64,000 nt of DNA from Bacteroidales bacterium UBA6377. Its GTDB lineage: Bacteria > Bacteroidota > Bacteroidia > Bacteroidales > UBA932. Within the stretch, counting starts at the first letter, position 1, and the number at the start of each line of letters is the position of its first letter. Made by a program: the position numbers and the translations under genes. Under the pieces are notes generated by a model. It did not search any database. It worked only from the letters and a program-made list of their open reading frames with translations, and was not told the origin of the DNA. Positions 25,608 through 36,753 of this stretch are shown here, piece after piece. The stretch covers positions 62,001 to 126,000 of the forward strand of contig DJQV01000015.1 of NCBI GenBank assembly GCA_002438805.1, in the 5' to 3' direction.

Positions 25608-27513
25608 CGGGGTGCAAATATAGCAATTTTCCCTCTTCAAGCATATCCCTGCACACCTCCATCACAGCGGGAGGGAGAGAGTTGCGCGGGTCGCGGCACC
25701 ACTCCCTGAGTTCTTCCAGGCTGAAACCGGGATGAGATGCCGCAAAAGACAGTATCGCCTCCTCGGTGCGCCTGCGGGCGGCCTTTGAGCGGCACACGTC
25801 GCAGCAGCCGCAGTCCGCGCTCTCCGTCTGTCCGAAATACGCAAGCAGATACCGGGAGCGGCAGGTATCGGTCTCTGTCACATATTCCTCCATCGCAGCG
25901 GCCCTCTTGTGCGCGCTTTCCTTGAGAAATTTGTACTTGTCCTTGCGCAGGTTGAGGTTGCCGGGCATGAGCCTGCCGTGGTGGAGGAAGATGACGGTGG
26001 CCTTGTCACAGGGCACATACCTGATCAGGTGCTCCAGGGACAGTCCGTACAGCAGCTGCCTGAGCACAGGGACAGTGACCCCGCAGCTGCGCGACAGCCT
26101 TTCCTCATCCACCGGGACAATATATGAGAATATCCCCGGATATCCCCTCATGAGCGCGTCAAGCAGCTGGGGCATCTTCGGGTCCGGCAGGCTTATATCA
26201 TAGAGAACCTGACGGTCCGCCAGAATCTTGACCTGTGTCGAGATATCGGCATCCTCGGTGAATGTAAGATGGTCCGTCATCTCGAGGTAGCGGATCGCAT
26301 AGTGGACCTCAGCCCTTCCCAGGGAATAATGCCTGGCAAACGCCTCAAGGTCGAACTTGATTCTTGCCCCGGCCCCGCCCTCGTAAGGTATCTGGTTGAA
26401 TATATGTATTTTCTGATATACGTCCTCGATATACTCAAGGGACGGGAATGATATGTCTAGCAGCTGGTGGAGCCTGCGGATGTCGGTCTTGTTCCACAGA
26501 AGCACGGCCCAGGAGCGCTGCCCGTCCCGGCCTGCTCTCCCGGCCTCCTGAAAATAGGCTTCCGGGCTGTCGGGAAGCCCCAGATGCACCACGAAGCGCA
26601 CATCGGGCTTGTCGATACCCATCCCGAAAGCGTTGGTGCAGACCATCACCCGGATCCCGCCATTTTTCCATGCTTCCTGCCGCTCCGAACGGGTGAGGGG
26701 GTCCAGACCGGCATGGTAGAATGACGCGCTCTCTCCGGCGGCGGCAAGCTGGGCCGCGACCTCTTCGCACTTGCGCCTGTTGCGCATGTAAACTATCCCG
26801 GATCCCGGCACGCTGCCGCAGATGTTCAGGAGCTGGCCGGCCTTGTCCTCGCACCGGCGGACTATATATGAAAGGTTCGGCCTCTCGAAACCGCTGCGCA
26901 GCAGGGTGAAACTCTTCAGGTTGCGTTCGACCTCGCTCGGAGTTCCGGGACGTACCAGTTTCTGCATGATGTCCCCGGCGACTTCAGGGGTGGCGGTGGC
27001 GGTCAGCGCTATCAGCGGGGCGTCCAGCACCTTGCGCACCTGGGCTATGTTCAGATAGTCCGGGCGGAAGTCATACCCCCACTGGGAGATGCAGTGCGCC
27101 TCGTCCACCACGATGAAGTTGACGTTCAACACCTCCAGGTAGGACTTGAAAAGGCTCGTCCCGAGCCTTTCCGGGGAAACGTAGAGGAACTTGAAGTCCC
27201 CGTAGGCGGCATTGTTGAGGGCTATGTCCACTTCACGTCTGCCCATCCCGGCATGTACCGCCAGAGCCTTTATGCCACGGGCCTCAAGGTTCTGAACCTG
27301 GTCTTTCATCAGCGCGATCAGAGGTGTCACCACCAGGGCAATCCCATCCCTCATCATGGCCGGGACCTGGAAGCAGATGGATTTGCCGCCGCCCGTCGGC
27401 AGTATTGCCAAAGTGTCATGGCCGTCAAGCGCGGAGGAGATGATCTCCTCCTGCATGGGCCTGAAGTTCTTGTAGCCCCAGTACTTCTCGAGTGTCTGAA
27501 CAGCCGTCAACAT
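25597..27513 (-). CDS. recQ: ATP-dependent DNA helicase RecQ family
   Basis: 638 residues. The N-terminal zone YWGYKNFRPMQEEII is the RecQ Q-motif. Walker A is PTGGGKSICFQ (near residue 45), Walker B DEAHCISQWGYDFRPDY (the aromatic-rich loop is included), and motif VI QEAGRAGRDG. The RQC zinc site is YFGQTESADCGCCDVC near 570, followed by a winged-helix-like tail with FSLEELREW. No HRDC domain is evident. It unwinds DNA 3' to 5' in recombination and repair. Start at 27513 is chosen since MLTAVQTLEKYWGYKNFRP is the conserved N-terminus and the promoter lies immediately ahead. Confidence 0.92.
   Translation of the reverse strand: MLTAVQTLEKYWGYKNFRPMQEEIISSALDGHDTLAILPTGGGKSICFQVPAMMRDGIALVVTPLIALMKDQVQNLEARGIKALAVHAGMGRREVDIALNNAAYGDFKFLYVSPERLGTSLFKSYLEVLNVNFIVVDEAHCISQWGYDFRPDYLNIAQVRKVLDAPLIALTATATPEVAGDIMQKLVRPGTPSEVERNLKSFTLLRSGFERPNLSYIVRRCEDKAGQLLNICGSVPGSGIVYMRNRRKCEEVAAQLAAAGESASFYHAGLDPLTRSERQEAWKNGGIRVMVCTNAFGMGIDKPDVRFVVHLGLPDSPEAYFQEAGRAGRDGQRSWAVLLWNKTDIRRLHQLLDISFPSLEYIEDVYQKIHIFNQIPYEGGAGARIKFDLEAFARHYSLGRAEVHYAIRYLEMTDHLTFTEDADISTQVKILADRQVLYDISLPDPKMPQLLDALMRGYPGIFSYIVPVDEERLSRSCGVTVPVLRQLLYGLSLEHLIRYVPCDKATVIFLHHGRLMPGNLNLRKDKYKFLKESAHKRAAAMEEYVTETDTCRSRYLLAYFGQTESADCGCCDVCRSKAARRRTEEAILSFAASHPGFSLEELREWCRDPRNSLPPAVMEVCRDMLEEGKLLYLHPDES
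25615..25622 (-). promoter_or_regulatory. -7 box of the PhnP-like hydrolase gene
   Basis: Minus strand TATATTTG (25622-25615) inside the last codons of recQ, seven bases before the ATG at 25607. Predicted leader only a few bases long. Confidence 0.5.
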
Positions 27514-27518
27514 GCATA

Positions 27519-27550
27519 CAAAAATAATCCTACCCGGGCGAAATTGCAAA
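27519..27550 (-). promoter_or_regulatory. Promoter of recQ
   Basis: Minus strand -7 box TATTTTTG (27526-27519) and -33 TTTG (27550-27547), spacer 20 bases. The -7 box ends only five bases before the ATG at 27513, so the transcript would be leaderless or nearly so. It overlaps the divergent promoter at 27544-27574. Confidence 0.6.
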
Positions 27551-27574
27551 TCATGTTACTAATTGCTATCTTGC
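27544..27574 (+). promoter_or_regulatory. Promoter of the DUF4450 gene
   Basis: TTG at 27544-27546, 20-base spacer, TATCTTGC at 27567-27574. The ATG at 27595 follows 20 bases later. The -7 core is embedded in CTATCTTGCAG, also found upstream of the GH51 gene. Confidence 0.55.
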
Positions 27575-27594
27575 AGCGATTTTTACCACATTAC

Positions 27595-30500
27595 ATGAAC
27601 ACCACCATCCTCTCCACATTTGCGCTGTCCCTCCTGCTTGCAGCCTGCGGCACACTGCAGGACGACGGGGAATACAGGCTCATGCGCTACTACCCCGACG
27701 GCCGGGACATAGTCTGCCTCAACGGGAACGGCCGCTACACGCGCGCCCTGTATGGGACCCACACCCGTTTCAGACTCGAAACCTCGGACAGGCCGCTGTT
27801 CGCCACATACGACAAGACGGACAACCGCAACTTCCGATTCAGCCTGATCCTGGACGGCAAGCCTTTAAGGCTCGACAGCACCGACTTCTGCGAGGCCCGC
27901 TACCAGGGCGGAAGACGAAGTTACCTGCTGCGCGACAAGTCCTGGGGCAGGAAAGCCAGCCTGCGGGTCACGGCCCTCGCCTCCCTCTCGGAGGAAGCCG
28001 CCGTCTGGCAGTTCATCCCGGAGGGGTTCTCCGGCAAGGTCGGGCTCCAGGTCAAGATGTGCAAGGCCGCAGGGACGAAGTTCAACAGGGACGGAGACCT
28101 CGGCATGGATCCGAGAGAATCTTTCGATCCAGCCCCTGACGAAACAGGACTGACGGTTCTGACATGGGAGGCCGGGAATGAGAGCTACTGCCTGTACCGC
28201 CATCCTGAAGGGATTTCCAGCTTCGGGCAGGAGGGGCGCGCGGTATTCGATAAAGAGGAGACTGCCCGGCGGGAGCTCGTCAGCCGGATAGAGTTCAACA
28301 CCCCGGACCCGTTCTTCAACACCATCGGAGCCAACCTCGTCGCGGCTGTAGACGGCATCTGGGACGGGGAGACGTTCCTGCACGGGGCCATCGGCTGGCG
28401 CACCCGGCTCGCCGGGTGGAGAGGCGCATACGCCGGGGACGTGACGGGATGGAACGACAGGGCAAAATCACACTTCATCGAGTACTCCAGGAGCATGGTC
28501 ACGGATGTCCCTCCAATCTATGCCCAACCGCAGCAGGATCCGGACTGCAACCTTGCACGCGCCCTCAAGAAGTGGGGCACGCCTGTCTACTCGAACGGCT
28601 ACATCTGCCGCCTGCCGGGGCGCACCGACCAGATGAGCCACTACGACATGAACCTCAACTACATCGACGAACTCATGCGGCACTTCCGCTATGACGCCGA
28701 CACGGCCATGATGAGGCGGATGTGGCCATACATCAAGCTGCACCACCAGTGGGAGAAGCGCAACTTCGATGCCGACGCCGACCATCTGTATGACGCCTAC
28801 TGCTGCATCTGGGCAAGCGACGCCCTCTACTACAGCGGCGGAGCCGTGACCCACTCCTCGGCATACAACTATTTCTCCAACCTCCAGACCGCAAGGATAG
28901 CCGGGATCATCGGCGAAGACCCCTCCCCGTACCGGGAGGAAGCCGAAGCGATCCTGGCAGCCATGAACAGCCGTCTATGGCTTGAAGACGAGGGCCACTG
29001 GGCCGAATATCAGGACTATATGGGGCTCAAAAGGTTGCACAAGAGCGCCGCAGTATGGTCCATATACACCCCTGTCGACTGCGGCTCATGCACCCCTGAG
29101 CAGGCCTGGAGGGCCACCCGCTACGTCGATGAGCGCATCCCGCACATCCCTGTCAGGTACCGCTACGACCCCAAAGCCCTCAAGGCATTGGGCATCAAGC
29201 TTCCGCAGCCTGAAGAAGACCTTTTCACAGTCTCCACCACCAACTGGCTTCCTTACGTGTGGAGCACCAACAACGTGGCGCACGAGGAAGTGGCGGCCAC
29301 GGCTCTGGCCTACCTCCAGGCCGGCCGCAATGATGCCGGTTTCAAACTCCTGAAAGCCGACATTCTTGACGGGATGTATCTCGGGGAATGCCCCGGCAAC
29401 TTCGGGCAGATAAGTTATTATGACAAGGCAAAGAAGGAAGCCTACCGCGACTTCGCAGACAACGTCGGGGTGACTTCCCGCGCACTGATAAACGGACTCT
29501 TCGGAATCCTCCCGGACGCCCTGGACGGACTGTGCGTCATCAGGCAGGCCTTCCCCGACGGGTGGAATGAGGCCTCAATAAAGACACCGTACCTGTCATA
29601 TTCCTTCCGGCGCGAGGGCGACTTCGACATATATGAAGTGGAGCAGAATTTCACGGCCCCGCTCCGGATCATCGTAAGGGCCAATGCCGGAGGGGGCAAA
29701 TACCTCGAAGTGGCCGGCACATCGGATAAGAAGCAGACAATCCGCGTGGACCGCAGGCTCCTGCCCGAAGCCCCTTCCTACGATGAAAGCGCCCTGTTCG
29801 GGCCGGACCCCGATTCCGAAGAATACATGGAAGAGATGGGTCTGGGGGACATAAGCCCGAGGACAGCCTCATCTTCCTCTCCGGTAGACATCAGCTACGC
29901 TTTCAACGCCGACGCCGACGACATCTTCCGCAACGAATACCTCTCCCCGAGACCTCCGTTCACCACCCTGGAGCTCCCGACCCAGGGCGTCGGCGAATGG
30001 TGCGTACCGCTGGAGACATACGAAATAGAGGATGACGGATTGCGGGAGCGGATCCGGGACGGCATCTTCGACACTGGACTGGGCCTGAAGTTCCTCTCCC
30101 CGGCAGAAGGTCCCAACACCGCCTACACGTCCCTTTGGGACAACTACCCCGACTCCATCACCGTAAGCCTCTCCGGCAGAGCGTCCTACGCCTGGCTGCT
30201 CATGGTCGGGAGCACGCAGAACATGCAGAGCCGCATCGAGAACGGGGCCGTGAGTGTGCGATACACCGACGAGACGGAAAGCGTGATGTATCTGGAAAAC
30301 CCCGTGAACTGGAGGCCTGTGGAACAGGACTGCTATACCGACAGGCATGCCTTCCGCGCGGCAGGCAAAAACCCGTACCGGGTCTCTTTCCTGACAGGCG
30401 AGGTGATGCGCGAGATGAGACCGGACCTGCTCGGCGAGGGCGGTGCCACAGCAGACTGGAGACCGGAGCCTGGAGAAGCCAGGAAACCGAAAGCCGATCT

Positions 30501-30651
30501 CAACCCGGTGACGGACAGGACCATCATCAACGGCGGAGCGACCATACTGAAAATGCCGCTGGACGGCACGCGCACCCTCGAAAGCCTGACGCTCCGTACA
30601 TTGTCCAACGACGTGGTCATCGGACTTATGGGCGTGACCTTGGAGAAATGA
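27595..30651 (+). CDS. Large lipoprotein of the DUF4450 type, probable glycan-active enzyme
   Basis: 1018 residues. A lipoprotein signal (LSLLLAACGT, Cys at about 19) anchors it to a membrane facing the periplasm or surface. An N-terminal beta domain with GNGRYTRALYGTHTRFRLETSD (residues ~45-75) is the start pattern I associate with DUF4450. The centre (~220-640) looks like an alpha/alpha toroid: WHQWEKRNFDADADHLYDAY, YNYFSNLQTARIA, WLEDEGHWAEYQDYMGLKRLHK. The C-terminal third has a beta-sandwich with SPAEGPNTAYTSLWDNYPDS. No catalytic residues can be named with confidence; acidic residues in the toroid (for example those in SHYDMNLNYIDE) are candidates. A longer frame upstream would run antisense through recQ and lacks the signal, so it is rejected. 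Confidence 0.75.
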   Translation: MNTTILSTFALSLLLAACGTLQDDGEYRLMRYYPDGRDIVCLNGNGRYTRALYGTHTRFRLETSDRPLFATYDKTDNRNFRFSLILDGKPLRLDSTDFCEARYQGGRRSYLLRDKSWGRKASLRVTALASLSEEAAVWQFIPEGFSGKVGLQVKMCKAAGTKFNRDGDLGMDPRESFDPAPDETGLTVLTWEAGNESYCLYRHPEGISSFGQEGRAVFDKEETARRELVSRIEFNTPDPFFNTIGANLVAAVDGIWDGETFLHGAIGWRTRLAGWRGAYAGDVTGWNDRAKSHFIEYSRSMVTDVPPIYAQPQQDPDCNLARALKKWGTPVYSNGYICRLPGRTDQMSHYDMNLNYIDELMRHFRYDADTAMMRRMWPYIKLHHQWEKRNFDADADHLYDAYCCIWASDALYYSGGAVTHSSAYNYFSNLQTARIAGIIGEDPSPYREEAEAILAAMNSRLWLEDEGHWAEYQDYMGLKRLHKSAAVWSIYTPVDCGSCTPEQAWRATRYVDERIPHIPVRYRYDPKALKALGIKLPQPEEDLFTVSTTNWLPYVWSTNNVAHEEVAATALAYLQAGRNDAGFKLLKADILDGMYLGECPGNFGQISYYDKAKKEAYRDFADNVGVTSRALINGLFGILPDALDGLCVIRQAFPDGWNEASIKTPYLSYSFRREGDFDIYEVEQNFTAPLRIIVRANAGGGKYLEVAGTSDKKQTIRVDRRLLPEAPSYDESALFGPDPDSEEYMEEMGLGDISPRTASSSSPVDISYAFNADADDIFRNEYLSPRPPFTTLELPTQGVGEWCVPLETYEIEDDGLRERIRDGIFDTGLGLKFLSPAEGPNTAYTSLWDNYPDSITVSLSGRASYAWLLMVGSTQNMQSRIENGAVSVRYTDETESVMYLENPVNWRPVEQDCYTDRHAFRAAGKNPYRVSFLTGEVMREMRPDLLGEGGATADWRPEPGEARKPKADLNPVTDRTIINGGATILKMPLDGTRTLESLTLRTLSNDVVIGLMGVTLEK

Positions 30652-30670
30652 TGAAAAAAACGTATATTTG
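30640..30670 (+). promoter_or_regulatory. Promoter of pckA
   Basis: TTG at 30640-30642, 20-base spacer, perfect TATATTTG at 30663-30670. It overlaps the last codons of the DUF4450 gene. The leader to the ATG at 30727 is about 50 bases, longer than most in this window. Confidence 0.75.
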
Positions 30671-30726
30671 CGCGCGAAATTTGCAGTATAGAAAACAAGT
30701 CAATACTCCAAATACCAAAACATATC

Positions 30727-32331
<1,605 letters not shown>

Positions 32332-32356
32332 TCTCGGACAGACATATTCCTTTATC

Positions 32357-32397
32357 GGGACGGAATCCTTCTGAGGGGTTCCGTCCCTTTCCGTTTT
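32357..32397 (+). terminator. Intrinsic terminator after pckA
   Basis: GGGACGGAA (32357-32365) pairs with TTCCGTCCC (32379-32387); three further G-C/G-T pairs extend into the loop. It is followed by TTTCCGTTTT. It lies 25 bases after the pckA stop codon. Confidence 0.85.
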
Positions 32398-32439
32398 GGA
32401 GAAAAATACCTATATTTACCGGAAATAAATGAACAACTT

Positions 32440-32988
32440 ATGACGTTAATCATCATTGTCGCCATCGTGGCCGTCCTGGTCCTTTGGTTCATTTCCATCC
32501 AGAGAAATCTCGTGAGCAAAGACGAGTTGTGCCAGAACTCCATGAGCCAGATCGGCGTGCAGCAGCAGAGCCGCTGGGACGCGATCACATCGCTCGTACA
32601 GCTCACCAAATCTTACAACGAGCACGAGTACAACACCCTCAAGGACGTGATTGCACAGCGCAGGGAGGTTGTCGGCACAAGCTCGGCTGCTGAAGCCGCC
32701 GGTCAGGAAGAGCTCCTCACGGCAGCGGCATCCCGCATCCGTCTGGTCGCGGAACAATATCCGCAGCTCAAGGCCAGCGAAACATACTCCAAGACGATGG
32801 AGAGCGTCAACACCTACGAAAACCAGGTGCGTGTCAGCCGGATGGTCTACAACGACAGCGTGACCAAGTACAACAGGCTCGTACGCCAGTTCCCCGACTC
32901 GCTTGTGGCCGGAATGCTGCACTTCTCCGTAAAGGATTATCTCAAGGATCCGGGCGAGAAGGCCGAAATGCCGAAAATCAATATCTGA
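32440..32988 (+). CDS. lemA: LemA family protein
   Basis: 182 residues. A single N-terminal membrane helix (residues 2-20) is followed by a cytoplasmic or periplasmic helical domain with the LemA signatures NLVSKDELCQN, SQIGVQQQSRWDAI, VNTYENQVRVSRMVYNDSVTKYN and QFPDSLVAGM. LemA proteins are bacterial membrane helical bundles with unclear function, commonly encoded next to a DUF2207 or M48 protein. Here it is followed after 5 bases by a DUF2207 gene, the usual pairing. It heads a six-gene operon that ends at 40460. A weak TATATTTA at 32411-32418 may be its -7 box. Confidence 0.9.
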   Translation: MTLIIIVAIVAVLVLWFISIQRNLVSKDELCQNSMSQIGVQQQSRWDAITSLVQLTKSYNEHEYNTLKDVIAQRREVVGTSSAAEAAGQEELLTAAASRIRLVAEQYPQLKASETYSKTMESVNTYENQVRVSRMVYNDSVTKYNRLVRQFPDSLVAGMLHFSVKDYLKDPGEKAEMPKINI

Positions 32989-32993
32989 CATCC

Positions 32994-34616
32994 ATGCGCA
33001 GGTTCTTTTTCTCCATTGCCGCGATGCTTATCGGTGCTGCGGGCTTGTCTGCATACAGCCCGGAGATCCGCGACATAGACATATCCATGACACTGCACAG
33101 AGACGGCTCGGCCTCAGTAGTGGAGCGCTGGGATGTCTGCGCCGCCGATGGAACTGAATGGTATCTTGTCCGCAAGAACCTCGGAGACATCGACATACGG
33201 GACTTCTCCGTCACCGACGAGAGCGGACGGCGCTACGTCAACGAAGGAGAGTGGGACGTGGACCGCAGCATCGAAGACAAGGCTGGACGCTGCGGTATTG
33301 TCCACAAGGGCGACGGGATGGAGTTATGCTGGGGCATAGGAAAGCTCGGGGACCATGTCTTCACCGTATCATATACCATGACCAATGCAGTCAAGTCCCT
33401 GAATGACTACGACATGCTGCATCTTCAGATTGTCTCTCCAGGGCTCTCCTCACGCCCGGAACACGTAAAGGCGGAAATCGGGATCGAGGACACGCAGATT
33501 GACTCCACAGACACCAGACTCTGGGGCTTCGGATTCATCGGAGACGCGAGGATAGAAGGCGGAAAAGCTGTCTACGAGAGCAGTGAAAGATTCAAAAGCA
33601 ACAGTTCCGTGATAGTGCTGCTCCGTTTTGACAAGGGAACTTTCGATTCTCCAAGCCGCCAGGCCCGCAACTTCTCAGATGTGCTGGACATGGCTCTGGA
33701 AGGCTCCGACTATGCGGAAGATGACGACGAAGGAGGGTGGTTCGGATTCGCGCTCGTCATCCTCGCAGGTATAGGAATGACCATCGTCGCTTTTGTCGCA
33801 AGCGCTGCAAACAAGCGGAAGATCCTCGGAATGAAACCGAAAGATGTCGCATGGAGCAGGGAAATCCCCTTCGGCGGCGACACAAACGAATCATACTACA
33901 CTCTTCAGAAACTTGGAGAGGACCGGTCCGGTGGCAGCGGACTGGCTTCGGCCCTCATACTGAAGATGATATACAAGGGCTATCTCACAGTGGCGAAGAA
34001 CGGCGGCAAGGTGGAGCTCTCGTTCAACGGGACAACGCCGGACGATAGCGACACGACAATGAGAGGGCTGTACAACATGATGCTCAAAGCGAGCGGTTCC
34101 GACAGAATTCTCCAGAGCAAAGAGTTCTCAAGGTGGTCATCGGGACACAGTTCAGAAGTAAACAACTGGATAAAATCAAGCACTTCCTGCGGACGCAAGT
34201 CTCTGGTTCGCGACGGCTTCATCCAGGGTTCCGCCTACACGGAGAAGGGTCAGAACGAAGCGCGCAAACTGCTGGGACTCAAAAAGTTTCTTCTTGATTT
34301 CACCCTGATCAAAGAAAAGGAGGCCGTCGAAGCTGTCCTCTGGAAAGAATATCTGGTATTCGGCGCCTTGTACGGAATAGCCGAGACTGTGGCCAAACAG
34401 CTCAAGGACATCAACCCTCAGCTCCTCGAGCAGGAGGACGGAGGTTTCGACTACGCCACTCTTTATCTGATACTGAGGCTCAATGACAACCTGTCACGCT
34501 CCATCACAAACGCCTCCATGGATGCAGAGGCAAGGACGGGCGGCTTCGGCGGAGGCACGTCTTTCGGCGGAGGCGGAGGATTCAGCGGAGGAGGCGCCGG
34601 CGGCGGTTCAAGATAA
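32994..34616 (+). CDS. DUF2207 membrane protein
   Basis: 540 residues. Signal peptide (1-19), an extracytoplasmic beta-rich DUF2207 domain (~20-230) with the typical start IRDIDISMTLHRDGSASVVERWDV, one transmembrane helix (about 245-268) and a C-terminal cytoplasmic domain with winged-helix-like segments (SGLASALILKMIYKGYLTV). The last 25 residues are almost only Gly, Ser and Phe (GGGTSFGGGGGFSGGGAGGG), a common low-complexity end of this family. Function unknown; partner of LemA by context. One base separates it from recG. Confidence 0.87.
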   Translation: MRRFFFSIAAMLIGAAGLSAYSPEIRDIDISMTLHRDGSASVVERWDVCAADGTEWYLVRKNLGDIDIRDFSVTDESGRRYVNEGEWDVDRSIEDKAGRCGIVHKGDGMELCWGIGKLGDHVFTVSYTMTNAVKSLNDYDMLHLQIVSPGLSSRPEHVKAEIGIEDTQIDSTDTRLWGFGFIGDARIEGGKAVYESSERFKSNSSVIVLLRFDKGTFDSPSRQARNFSDVLDMALEGSDYAEDDDEGGWFGFALVILAGIGMTIVAFVASAANKRKILGMKPKDVAWSREIPFGGDTNESYYTLQKLGEDRSGGSGLASALILKMIYKGYLTVAKNGGKVELSFNGTTPDDSDTTMRGLYNMMLKASGSDRILQSKEFSRWSSGHSSEVNNWIKSSTSCGRKSLVRDGFIQGSAYTEKGQNEARKLLGLKKFLLDFTLIKEKEAVEAVLWKEYLVFGALYGIAETVAKQLKDINPQLLEQEDGGFDYATLYLILRLNDNLSRSITNASMDAEARTGGFGGGTSFGGGGGFSGGGAGGGSR

Positions 34617-34617
34617 G

Positions 34618-36753
34618 ATGAGAGAACTGGATACAAGCATACAGTATTTGAGCGGCGTCGGCCCCAAAAGGGCCGAACTGCTCAAAAGAGAGCTCGGGAT
34701 AGAGACGCTCTCCGACCTGATACACCTGTATCCTTTCCGCTACATCGACAGGCGGGGAATAACGCGGATCTGCGATATACGTCCGGATCTGGCTTTCGTC
34801 CAGATACGGGCCCGGGTGGTCTCCAGAACCCTGTACGGCCAGGGTTCATCGGTGATTCAGCCTGAGGGCCAGATCAACTTCAACACCTGCCGGCGCCTGT
34901 CAGTCTTCGTCGAAGACGGGAGCGGCAGGATGGAGATGGTGTTCTTCAAGGGGATCAAATGGAACTGGGGCAGGCTCGTCCCGGGCAGCGAGTTCGTCTT
35001 TTTCGGCAAACCCCAGAGTTTCGGTGACAGGGTCAACATGGTGCATCCCGAGGTTGACGCCCCGCAAGGCGGAACTCCTTCCCCGTCAGCCCTGACAGGA
35101 GTGTATCCAAGCACGGAGAAACTCAAGAACGGAGGGGTCACCGGCAAGGTGATGTGCCGTCTTCAGGCTTCGGCGCTCGCGCTCTGCCTCCCCGAGATAG
35201 AGGAGACGCTTCCCGATTACATACTGGGAAACAAGAATCTTGCATCGTTGAAATTCGCGCTCTACAACATCCATTTCCCCAAGGACAGCGAGGCTCTGGA
35301 ACGCGCGACACGCCGGCTCAAGTATGAAGAGCTGTTTCTGCTGCAATTGTCACTGCTCAAGCAGAAATACGTACGCTCCAGAGGGGCGGTCGGGCTTATG
35401 ATGCCAAAAGTGGGGGAAGGCTTCAATTCATGCTATAAATCCCTCCCGTACAGCCTGACAGGAGCGCAGCAGAGAGTAATACGGGAGATTCGCGCGGACC
35501 TCACCGGCGGGTGGCAGATGAACCGCCTCCTGCAGGGGGATGTAGGTTCAGGCAAGACACTTGTAGCCGTCTTCAGCTGCCTTCTCGCTGTGGACAACGG
35601 CTATCAGGCCTGCATAATGGCGCCGACCGAAGTCCTCGCGCAGCAGCACGCGGCCAACATAAAGAAGTATCTCGCCCCTACCGGGGTGAAATCGGCACTG
35701 CTCACCGGCAACAGTTCGGCGAAAGAGCGGAGGGAGATTCATGCCGGACTTGAAGACGGGAGCATCGGAATCATAGTCGGGACTCATGCCCTGCTTGAGG
35801 ACAATGTTGTTTTCAAGAACCTTGGACTTGCAGTAATCGACGAGCAACACCGCTTCGGGGTAGACCAGAGAGCAAAACTCTGGGCCAAGAACACTCCTTC
35901 ACCGCACATACTGGTGATGACAGCCACCCCCATCCCACGCACTCTGGCGATGACCTTGTACGGGGATCTTGACGTTTCAGTCATAGACGAGTTGCCGCCG
36001 GGCCGCAAACCGGTGCAGACCATCTGCATAGGGCAGAACAGGATAGGCGCGATGTACAAATTCATAAAGGAGGAGATCGCCGCCGGGCGGCAGGCTTTCA
36101 TCGTCTACCCGCTCATATTCGAAAGCGAGAAGCTCGACCTGCAGAACCTGCAGAACGGGTACGAAGACATAATGCGCGCCTTTCCCCTGCCGGACTACAA
36201 AGTGGCCATCGTCCACGGACAGCAGAGCAGTGAGGAGAAGAATTTCAACATGGACGCTTTCGCGGCAGGCAGGGCGGACATACTTGTGTCCACCACCGTA
36301 ATCGAGGTTGGGGTGGATGTGCCGAACGCCTCGGTGATGGTGATAATGAGTGCACAGCGCTTCGGCCTGAGCCAGCTCCACCAGCTCCGGGGAAGAGTCG
36401 GACGCGGCGCCGAGAAAGCCTACTGCATTCTCGTCAAAGACAACAAGACCTCCAAAGAGGCGCAGCAGAGACTGGACCTGATGTGCGCCACGGAAGACGG
36501 GTTCGAGATAGCGGAGCAGGACATGAAGATGAGAGGGCCCGGCGACCTTGAGGGTACACAGCAGAGCGGGCTCCCGATAAACCTGTCCATAGCTTCGCTG
36601 GCAAAAGACGGCACGGTACTCGCAGAAGCACGGTCCGATGCCGAGAAACTGCTTGATGCAGACCCGACACTTGAAAGCCCGCTGAACGCCCGGCTGGCAC
36701 AGGAATTAAAAAAGGGCGGATACGAAATCAAAGATTACAGTAAAATATCATGA
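34618..36753 (+). CDS. recG: ATP-dependent DNA helicase RecG
   Basis: 711 residues. It remodels stalled forks and Holliday junctions. The wedge/OB domain starts IQYLSGVGPKRAELLKRELG (near residue 6). Walker A is GDVGSGKTLVA near 303, the DExH box DEQHRFG near 405, motif III MTATPIPRT, and motif VI QLRGRVGRG near 588. The ATG at 34618 starts one base after the DUF2207 stop; an earlier in-frame start would lie inside the Gly-rich tail of DUF2207. Ends in an ATGA overlap with the peptidase gene. Confidence 0.96.
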   Translation: MRELDTSIQYLSGVGPKRAELLKRELGIETLSDLIHLYPFRYIDRRGITRICDIRPDLAFVQIRARVVSRTLYGQGSSVIQPEGQINFNTCRRLSVFVEDGSGRMEMVFFKGIKWNWGRLVPGSEFVFFGKPQSFGDRVNMVHPEVDAPQGGTPSPSALTGVYPSTEKLKNGGVTGKVMCRLQASALALCLPEIEETLPDYILGNKNLASLKFALYNIHFPKDSEALERATRRLKYEELFLLQLSLLKQKYVRSRGAVGLMMPKVGEGFNSCYKSLPYSLTGAQQRVIREIRADLTGGWQMNRLLQGDVGSGKTLVAVFSCLLAVDNGYQACIMAPTEVLAQQHAANIKKYLAPTGVKSALLTGNSSAKERREIHAGLEDGSIGIIVGTHALLEDNVVFKNLGLAVIDEQHRFGVDQRAKLWAKNTPSPHILVMTATPIPRTLAMTLYGDLDVSVIDELPPGRKPVQTICIGQNRIGAMYKFIKEEIAAGRQAFIVYPLIFESEKLDLQNLQNGYEDIMRAFPLPDYKVAIVHGQQSSEEKNFNMDAFAAGRADILVSTTVIEVGVDVPNASVMVIMSAQRFGLSQLHQLRGRVGRGAEKAYCILVKDNKTSKEAQQRLDLMCATEDGFEIAEQDMKMRGPGDLEGTQQSGLPINLSIASLAKDGTVLAEARSDAEKLLDADPTLESPLNARLAQELKKGGYEIKDYSKIS

